11,330 nucleotides of DNA from Micrococcaceae bacterium UBA4005 (lineage in GTDB: Bacteria; Actinomycetota; Actinomycetes; Actinomycetales; Micrococcaceae), in the NCBI GenBank assembly GCA_002384315.1, contig DGBL01000032.1, forward strand, positions 1 to 11,330. Reading direction: 5' to 3'. Position 1 is the first letter of the stretch; each line of letters starts with the position of its first letter. The notes under the pieces are model-generated. The model was not told where the DNA came from, did not search any database, and worked only from the letters and a program-made list of their open reading frames with translations. A program made the position numbers and the translations under genes. Shown in pieces: positions 7,512-11,330 of the stretch.

Positions 7512-8336
7512 TCAGGCGCTGATGATATTCAGGCCCAAGAGGACGTAGAGCACGAGTCCCAGGATGATGCGGTACCAGACGAAAGCCCCATAGCTGCGGG
7601 TCGAGACGAACTTGAGGAACCAGCCGATGATCACGAAGCCGACAACAAACGCGATGGCTGTCGCCAGGGCCGTTTCCGGGAGTCCGTACGGGCCGTCCTC
7701 GCCGAAGCTTTTGACCAGCTGGAACAATCCGCTCCCGAATACAGCGGGAATCGCGAGGAGGAAGGAGTACCGGGCGGCGGATTCGCGTGTGTATCCCATC
7801 AGCAGGCCAGCGGTGATCGTGCCACCGGAGCGCGACACTCCTGGGATAAGGGCCAGCGCCTGCGCGAACCCGTAGAGGATGCCGTGCCGGTAACTCAGCT
7901 GGCGGAGGTCGCGCTGTTGCCTGCCGACGTGGTCGGCCACCGCCAGGAATACCCCGAAGACTATGAGCATTGTCGCAACGAGCCACATGCTCCGGAACGC
8001 ACCCTCTATCTGGTCCTGGAAAAGCAGGCCGAGCACCACGATAGGCACGCTGCCAAGGATGACGAGCCAACCGATGCGCGCATCCGGGTCCTGGCGCGGG
8101 ACGCGCCCCCGGAGCGAACCCCACCAGGCGACGACGATGCGCACGATATCCCGCCAAAAATAGACGACGACGGCGGTCTCGGTGCCCAGCTGGGTGATCG
8201 CCGTGAACGCGGCTCCCGGGTCCTGGGCGTTGGGCAGGAACTCACCGACGATACGTAGATGAGCGCTGGAGGATACGGGAAGAAATTCGGTCAGTCCCTG
8301 CACCAAGCCCAGGATGGCTGCTTCGATCCAATGCAC
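7512..8336 (-). CDS. uppP: Undecaprenyl-diphosphatase UppP (BacA type)
   Basis: This integral membrane enzyme removes the terminal phosphate from undecaprenyl diphosphate, recycling the lipid carrier for peptidoglycan and other envelope polymers; extra copies give bacitracin resistance. From GTG 8336 it is 274 residues, typical, starting [20 protein letters not shown]. Active-site elements: the Gln/Glu-rich [14 protein letters not shown] (13-26) and PGVSRSGGT (165-173, Arg169 key). About eight hydrophobic segments, the last ending at LNIISA. An open frame extends upstream to GTG 8369 with ATG 8348 between, but the 11 extra residues are not family-like, and a TATGGT -10 (8349-8344) lies inside that extension, so I take the shorter start with a leaderless or nearly leaderless mRNA. 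It is upstream of mshC and divergent from the aldo/keto reductase-like gene. Confidence 0.94.
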   Translation of the reverse strand: MHWIEAAILGLVQGLTEFLPVSSSAHLRIVGEFLPNAQDPGAAFTAITQLGTETAVVVYFWRDIVRIVVAWWGSLRGRVPRQDPDARIGWLVILGSVPIVVLGLLFQDQIEGAFRSMWLVATMLIVFGVFLAVADHVGRQQRDLRQLSYRHGILYGFAQALALIPGVSRSGGTITAGLLMGYTRESAARYSFLLAIPAVFGSGLFQLVKSFGEDGPYGLPETALATAIAFVVGFVIIGWFLKFVSTRSYGAFVWYRIILGLVLYVLLGLNIISA

Positions 8337-8349
8337 ACCTAAGACCATA
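8337..8349 (-). promoter_or_regulatory. Leaderless promoter of uppP
   Basis: The minus strand has TATGGT (8349-8344), 7 nt, then GTG at 8336. No Shine-Dalgarno is present. This supports the shorter uppP start. A recognisable -35 is lacking; that region overlaps the inverted repeat at 8352-8367. Confidence 0.5.
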
Positions 8350-8351
8350 GA

Positions 8352-8367
8352 GCACCCGACTGGGTGC
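8352..8367. promoter_or_regulatory. Inverted repeat between uppP and AKR promoters, candidate shared operator
   Basis: GCACCC-GACT-GGGTGC: perfect 6-bp arms with a 4-nt spacer. It lies between the two divergent -10 boxes and covers the upstream promoter region of both, so a bound dimer could affect both genes. There is no T-run to suggest a terminator. Confidence 0.4.
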
Positions 8368-8369
8368 AC

Positions 8370-8385
8370 ACCGTAGGCTTACGGT
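8370..8385. promoter_or_regulatory. Second inverted repeat, overlapping the AKR -10
   Basis: ACCGTA-GGCT-TACGGT: 6-bp arms with a 4-nt spacer, the same geometry as the repeat at 8352-8367, centres 18 bp apart. It contains the -10 TAGGCT and ends at the base before the ATG. The arm sequences differ between the two repeats, so one protein need not bind both. Confidence 0.35.
8374..8385 (+). promoter_or_regulatory. Leaderless promoter of the AKR-like gene
   Basis: TAGGCT (8374-8379), then 6 nt, then ATG 8386. No Shine-Dalgarno. The -35 position has no clear match. Confidence 0.5.
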
Positions 8386-9315
8386 ATGGAATTGCGAAAT
8401 GTGGGAAGCAGCGGCTTGGCCGTCTCCGCTGTTGGCCTGGGAACCATGACCTGGGGCCGGGATGTCGATGAGGAGAACGCCCGGGAGCAGTTGCGGATTT
8501 TCGTCGATGCCGGAGGCACGCTGGTCAGCACCGCTCCACGGTACGGTGACGGCGAAGCCGAAGCGATGCTGGGCGGATTTATCGGCGACACAGTCGCCCG
8601 GTCCGAGCTGGTCCTTTGCGCGCAGGCAGGGACCGTCCGCTCGGGTCGGCGTATGGATGTGTCCCGGCGCGGACTGCTCGACTCCTTGGATGCCACCTTG
8701 TCCCGTTTGCAGACCGGGCACCTTGACTTATGGCTGGTGCCGGCGGCGGGAACAGTTCCGCTGGAGGAGACGCTCAGCGCGATGGAGACCGCGTATCGTT
8801 CGGGCCGCGCACGGTACGTGGGGGTAGCTGACCATTCAGCATGGAGGTTCGCCCAACTGGCGGCCACGGCGGGTTTCCCCATCGTCGCGCACGAAACCGA
8901 GTACTCGCTGCTTGCGCGCGCAGCGGAGCGTGACGTTGTACCGGCGTCGGCCGCACTGGGCGCTGGCCTGCTCGCCTGGGCGGCGCTGGGGCGCGGAGTC
9001 CTGACCGGGAAGTATCGCGGGCGGCTGCCCGCGGACTCCCGTGGTGCGTCCGATCTGTGGGCCCCGTACGTGAGCGACTATCTCACCGGCCATCCGGAAA
9101 GGGTCACCGAAGCCCTCTGCACTGCCGCCCGCGGGCTGGACGTTCAGCCCCATGAGCTGGCCCTGCGCTGGCTGCTTGGCCGTCCCGGAGTCTCGAGTGC
9201 TCTGGTCGGCGCCCGCACACCGGTCCAGCTCAAGGAAGTGCTGGATACCGAATTGAAGCCCATCGCCACACAGATCAATGACGTTCTGGACGAGGTTTCC
9301 GCTCCCGGATACTAG
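8386..9315 (+). CDS. Aldo/keto reductase-fold protein with degenerate catalytic tetrad
   Basis: 309 residues with the full (beta/alpha)8 outline of the aldo/keto reductase superfamily: opening hairpin MELRNVGSSGLAVSAVGLGT (1-20), RYGDGEAE (52-59), RARYVGVADHS (141-151), YSLLAR (173-178), GRGVLTGKY (202-210) and a C-terminal cofactor segment SALVGARTPVQLKE (271-284). Normal members use Asp-Tyr-Lys-His. Here the FDTA position reads VSTA (Ser48 for Asp), the catalytic Tyr is kept (Tyr53), the Lys position is Gln80 in LVLCAQAG, and the His position is Pro119 in LDLWLVPAAG. The fold and the NADPH phosphate-side motif look retained, so it may bind nucleotide but probably not reduce carbonyls by the usual mechanism. 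It may be a structural or sensory relative. ATG 8386 follows a TAGGCT -10 by 6 nt. It is divergent from uppP and convergent with the 75-aa gene. Confidence 0.9.
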   Translation: MELRNVGSSGLAVSAVGLGTMTWGRDVDEENAREQLRIFVDAGGTLVSTAPRYGDGEAEAMLGGFIGDTVARSELVLCAQAGTVRSGRRMDVSRRGLLDSLDATLSRLQTGHLDLWLVPAAGTVPLEETLSAMETAYRSGRARYVGVADHSAWRFAQLAATAGFPIVAHETEYSLLARAAERDVVPASAALGAGLLAWAALGRGVLTGKYRGRLPADSRGASDLWAPYVSDYLTGHPERVTEALCTAARGLDVQPHELALRWLLGRPGVSSALVGARTPVQLKEVLDTELKPIATQINDVLDEVSAPGY

Positions 9316-9330
9316 GCGACCAGCGCGGCG

Positions 9331-9558
9331 CTAGTTCTCTTCGTCGTCGTCGTCCGGGTCTTCATAGATTTCCAGTGGAGTGACCTCACCGTGGGCGTCG
9401 TAGAGCGCCTCCTCATAGGATTCGAACGCATCAGCGACCGCAAGATAAGCCCCTTCGACTGCCGGGTCATCTTCCATCCGGCGGGAGGCTGATGCCGCCA
9501 GGTGCTCTTCGAGCGCGGTAATGAGTGCCTGGAGCGCCACACGCGGATCTATGCTCAT
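9331..9558 (-). CDS. Small acidic protein of unknown function (75 aa)
   Basis: I do not recognise a named family with certainty; it resembles small acidic hypothetical proteins of actinobacteria. 75 residues, strongly acidic, no signal peptide or membrane segment. Residues 5-24 and about 32-53 look helical (VALQALITALEEHLA; GAYLAVADAFESYEEALYDA), followed by a short GEVTPLEIYEDP segment and an acid tail DDDDEEN encoded partly by four GAC codons in a row. The two helices suggest a helical hairpin. ATG 9558 is preceded by TAACGT (9571-9566) and 7 nt, without a Shine-Dalgarno, so a leaderless mRNA is likely. It is divergent from the DUF5703-like gene (41 nt) and converges on the AKR-like gene (15 nt). 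Coding is supported by the intact frame, its promoter placement and the sensible amphipathic composition. Confidence 0.75.
   Translation of the reverse strand: MSIDPRVALQALITALEEHLAASASRRMEDDPAVEGAYLAVADAFESYEEALYDAHGEVTPLEIYEDPDDDDEEN
9343..9354. repeat. Trinucleotide run (GTC)4
   Basis: Four GTC units on the plus strand equal four GAC (Asp) codons in the acidic tail of the 75-aa protein. It is short, and could vary in unit number between strains. Confidence 0.6.
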
Positions 9559-9571
9559 GGCTACGACGTTA
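9559..9571 (-). promoter_or_regulatory. Leaderless promoter of the 75-aa protein gene
   Basis: The minus strand has TAACGT (9571-9566), 7 nt, then ATG. No Shine-Dalgarno. No clear -35. Confidence 0.4.
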
Positions 9572-9575
9572 TCGG

Positions 9576-9598
9576 TAAAGTGGGCGGAATTGGAGGGA
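9576..9598 (+). promoter_or_regulatory. Promoter -10 and ribosome binding site of the DUF5703-like gene
   Basis: TAAAGT (9576-9581) is a TANNNT -10 with an expected start near 9588. GGAGGGA (9592-9598) then forms a strong Shine-Dalgarno very close to ATG 9600. Unlike its divergent partner, this gene would have a short leader. Confidence 0.45.
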
Positions 9599-9599
9599 T

Positions 9600-9833
9600 A
9601 TGCGAGAACAATTTTTGCGGGCAGCCACCGTCCGGAGCCGTGACTTCGCCCGCCAGTATGAATACCTCGTCCTAACCATTGGTGCGGGTGAGTCGCTGCC
9701 AGCCGCGCGCCGTATGCTCAGTGAGCATGCCGAATACGGCAAGTGGGAACTGGAACGCAGCTGCATCTATGTGGGCGGCAGTCGACGGTACTGGCTCCGG
9801 CGGAAGGTCCTCAGGGTCGAAAGGACTGCATAG
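9600..9833 (+). CDS. DUF5703-type small protein, function unknown
   Basis: 77 residues, basic, with no signal peptide or membrane segment. The pattern YEYLVLTIGAGESLPAARRML, then SEHAEYGKWELERSCIYVGGSRRYWLRRKVLR matches what I know of the DUF5703 family of actinobacteria: a YEY strand, a helix with Arg/Ala, the AEYGxWEL signature (residues 44-51), and a closing LRRK-type strand. No function is known and no catalytic residues are apparent; the WEL-R and Arg-rich end could suit nucleic acid or protein binding (inference only). ATG 9600 has GGAGGGA just upstream. It is divergent from the 75-aa acidic protein and converges on the M20 peptidase with a 13-nt gap. Confidence 0.82.
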   Translation: MREQFLRAATVRSRDFARQYEYLVLTIGAGESLPAARRMLSEHAEYGKWELERSCIYVGGSRRYWLRRKVLRVERTA

Positions 9834-9844
9834 TCGAGAGGACC
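9806..9844. terminator. Hairpin between convergent DUF5703-like and M20 genes
   Basis: GGTCCTC (9806-9812) pairs perfectly with GAGGACC (9838-9844). Within the 25-nt loop, GACT-GCAT-AGTC (9824-9835) forms a smaller stem. It spans the stop codon of the plus-strand gene and ends just before that of the M20 gene. No T-run follows, so it is not a classical intrinsic terminator; termination or 3'-end protection is inference. Confidence 0.35.
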
Positions 9845-9846
9845 GC

Positions 9847-11148
9847 CTAGTAGGTACTCAACAGCCGGCGCAGGACCCGCGTTCCGAACTTCAGTGAGTC
9901 ACTGGGAACCCGCTCATCCACGCCGTGGAACATGCCGGTGAAATCCAGTTCCGGTGGTAACTGGAGAGGCGCGAACCCGTAGCCTGCGATTCCCAGGCGC
10001 GAGAGCGACTTGTTATCGGTTCCACCGGAGAGCGTGTACGGGAGCACCTTCGCGCCCGGGTCTTCCCCATGGAGCGCATCGATCATCGAGTCCACGAGGT
10101 TTCCCGCGAACGGGACCTCCAAGGAGGTGTCCTTATGCGCGTAGGTCACTTCCACACCGTCGCCGGCCAGCTCACGCACAATGTCCAGCACGCTCTCCTG
10201 CTGTCCGGGCAGAGTGCGCACATCCACCAACGCTTCGGCCGTGCCGGGGATGACGTTGTGCTTGTACCCGCTCTTGAGCATCGTTGGATTGGCGGTATTC
10301 TGCAGCGTGGCCCCCACGAACCGGGCAAGCGTGCCAAGTTCAGCGAGCAGTTCCTCGGGATTGTCCGGGTTGAAGCTCACTCCGGTGAGTTCGGTGACAC
10401 CGTCAAGAAACTGGCGCGTGGTCGGCGTGAGCTCTATCGGCCACGTGTAATCGCCAATCCGGGTGACTGCCCGCGCCAGCCGGGTCACGGCGTTGTCGGT
10501 GTTTATCTGGGATCCATGGCCCGCCCGGCCATGAGCGACCAGACGCAGCCAGGAAATCCCTTTTTCCGCTGTCTGCAGCAGGTACGCCCGTTGCCCGCCA
10601 ATGGTGGCTGAGAACCCGCCCACCTCCGAGATCGCTTCGGTGGCGCCCTCGAACAACTCGGGGCGGTTATCTACCAGCCAGGATGCGCCGTAGGCGCCGC
10701 CAGCTTCCTCATCGGCGAAGAACGCGAAAATGAGGTCGCGCCGGGGAGTGACCTTGCCGCGCTGCAACTCGCGAAGCACGGAAAGGATCATCGCGTCCAT
10801 GTCCTTCATATCCACTGCGCCGCGGCCCCAGATCAGACCGTCGCGTTCCTCCCCGCCGAATGGGTCTACGCTCCAGTCCTCCTTTAGCGCGGGAACGACG
10901 TCGAGATGCCCGTGGACAACGAGCGCAGGCAATGACGAGTTGGATCCTTCCATCCGGCAGATAACCGAAGCCCGCCCAGGGGCCGACTCGATGAGCTCGG
11001 TCGCCAATCCGGCCTCCTCGATTAGGCCGGCCGTGTATTCCGCCGCCGCACGCTCACCCGGACCACTGTTGTCTCCAAAGTTCGATGTATCGATGCGGAT
11101 CAGCTCCTGGCAGATCCTTACAACCTCATCCTCGGCCAACATGTGCAC
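9847..11148 (-). CDS. M20-family metallopeptidase (ArgE/DapE/CPG2-like)
   Basis: This is a dinuclear-zinc amidohydrolase or exopeptidase of the M20 family. 433 residues from GTG 11148. Catalytic domain motifs (this numbering): VVHGHLDVVPA with His81 and Asp83, WGRGAVDMKD with bridging Asp113, FADEEAGG with general base Glu147 and Zn ligand Glu148, and a late FHGVDERVP with the C-terminal metal His. A lid/dimerisation domain lies in the middle (about 190-310; GRAGHGSQI is the typical lid-start motif). No signal peptide is evident. It resembles M. tuberculosis Rv2141c, often labelled DapE2 or M20, but DapE activity is not shown; N-acyl amino acid or dipeptide hydrolysis is equally possible. The frame is open up to 11280, but GGAGG 8 nt before GTG 11148 and family alignment favour the shorter start; ATG 11142 is also possible. 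Confidence 0.93.
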   Translation of the reverse strand: MHMLAEDEVVRICQELIRIDTSNFGDNSGPGERAAAEYTAGLIEEAGLATELIESAPGRASVICRMEGSNSSLPALVVHGHLDVVPALKEDWSVDPFGGEERDGLIWGRGAVDMKDMDAMILSVLRELQRGKVTPRRDLIFAFFADEEAGGAYGASWLVDNRPELFEGATEAISEVGGFSATIGGQRAYLLQTAEKGISWLRLVAHGRAGHGSQINTDNAVTRLARAVTRIGDYTWPIELTPTTRQFLDGVTELTGVSFNPDNPEELLAELGTLARFVGATLQNTANPTMLKSGYKHNVIPGTAEALVDVRTLPGQQESVLDIVRELAGDGVEVTYAHKDTSLEVPFAGNLVDSMIDALHGEDPGAKVLPYTLSGGTDNKSLSRLGIAGYGFAPLQLPPELDFTGMFHGVDERVPSDSLKFGTRVLRRLLSTY

Positions 11149-11178
11149 TGGTAGGTCCTCCCTCTCACTGACTAGCCT

Positions 11179-11191
11179 CACTCCCAGCCTA
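11179..11191 (-). promoter_or_regulatory. Candidate promoter of the M20 gene
   Basis: The minus strand has TAGGCT (11191-11186), predicting a start near 11179 and a leader of about 31 nt that carries the GGAGG ribosome site. No clear -35 element is seen. Confidence 0.35.
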
Positions 11192-11330
11192 CAGAAGCGC
11201 AGTGGGGAGCTTTTGCCTCCTGACTGGGCCAGCCGCGGCCACCCATTTCCGGCGGTGGAGGGCTCATCCCCGGCGGACATCGATTCAACGGCAGCACCGA
11301 AGTCGTGTTAGAGTTTTTTTCGCTGCTTTT
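11192..11330. other. Non-coding region at the window edge
   Basis: This holds the upstream region of the M20 gene. On the plus strand TAGAGT (11309-11314) followed by a T-run could be the -10 of a gene lying beyond the window. I see no gene here; the upstream extension of the M20 frame (to 11280) lacks family-like sequence. Confidence 0.4.

Noticed and set aside
7447..8157. 236-codon minus-strand frame overlapping uppP
   Set aside because: It is in another frame of uppP, Arg/Pro/Ala-rich without domain signal; a high-GC shadow.
8337..8369. Longer uppP start at GTG 8369 or ATG 8348
   Set aside because: The extra residues are not UppP-like, no ribosome site precedes them, and a -10 box lies inside the extension.
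9311..9335. ACTAG...CTAGT inverted repeat at the AKR/75-aa gene ends
   Set aside because: The 5-bp arms arise simply because both convergent genes end with TAG; there is no further pairing or T-run.
9331..9833. Toxin-antitoxin reading of the two small genes
   Set aside because: They are divergent rather than in one operon, and neither resembles a known toxin or antitoxin family.
11149..11280. 44-residue N-terminal extension of the M20 frame
   Set aside because: It is not family-like and lies upstream of a good ribosome site and a plausible -10, so it is treated as leader and promoter DNA.

Overview
This window is a stretch of actinobacterial chromosome. GC is high, coding density is close to complete, GTG starts are common, and the gene content is diagnostic: a Pup-proteasome ATPase (ARC/Mpa), Dop and the mycothiol ligase MshC occur together essentially only in Actinomycetota. 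Protein details (the M50/CBS protease beside trmI-arc-dop, and a DUF5703-type small protein) suggest Micrococcales, perhaps Micrococcaceae (Arthrobacter-like). That placement is inference from sequence character, not a database search.

Layout. Positions 1-5130 hold one minus-strand block, read right to left: HAD phosphatase (4366-5130), site-2 protease with CBS pair (3185-4369), trmI (2058-3107), arc (209-1963) and the first part of dop (1-164, running off the window edge). The HAD and protease genes overlap by 4 nt, and the others follow at 77, about 94 and 44 nt. An internal promoter is possible before arc. At 5131-5237 lies a divergent promoter region serving the HAD-proteasome block leftward and a PAC2-family gene (5238-6125) rightward. 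PAC2 converges, with a 10-nt gap, on mshC (6136-7437, minus), which lies downstream of uppP (7512-8336, minus). A second divergent promoter region (8337-8385) separates uppP from an aldo/keto-reductase-like gene (8386-9315, plus). After a 15-nt convergent gap comes a pair of small divergent genes, a 75-aa acidic protein (9331-9558, minus) and a DUF5703-type protein (9600-9833, plus). Last is an M20 metallopeptidase (9847-11148, minus) followed by about 180 nt of upstream non-coding DNA.

Functionally the left half is protein quality control: Dop and ARC process and unfold pupylated substrates for the 20S proteasome, the site-2 protease cuts membrane substrates, and TrmI methylates tRNA. The right half mixes redox (MshC, mycothiol), envelope lipid recycling (UppP) and peptide or acyl-amino-acid hydrolysis (M20). 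From memory, the same neighbours (dop, mpa, trmI, PAC2, mshC, uppP, M20) lie near each other in Mycobacterium tuberculosis, so this is mostly an ancient conserved neighbourhood rather than an accessory island.

I see no mobile element, CRISPR array, tRNA or rRNA. The least ordinary features are: an aldo/keto reductase homologue that has lost three of its four catalytic residues; a repeated start architecture (TANNNT followed by 6-7 nt and then ATG/GTG) implying leaderless mRNAs for six genes; and symmetrical inverted repeats in the two divergent promoter regions. I did not find a convincing new multi-gene system.
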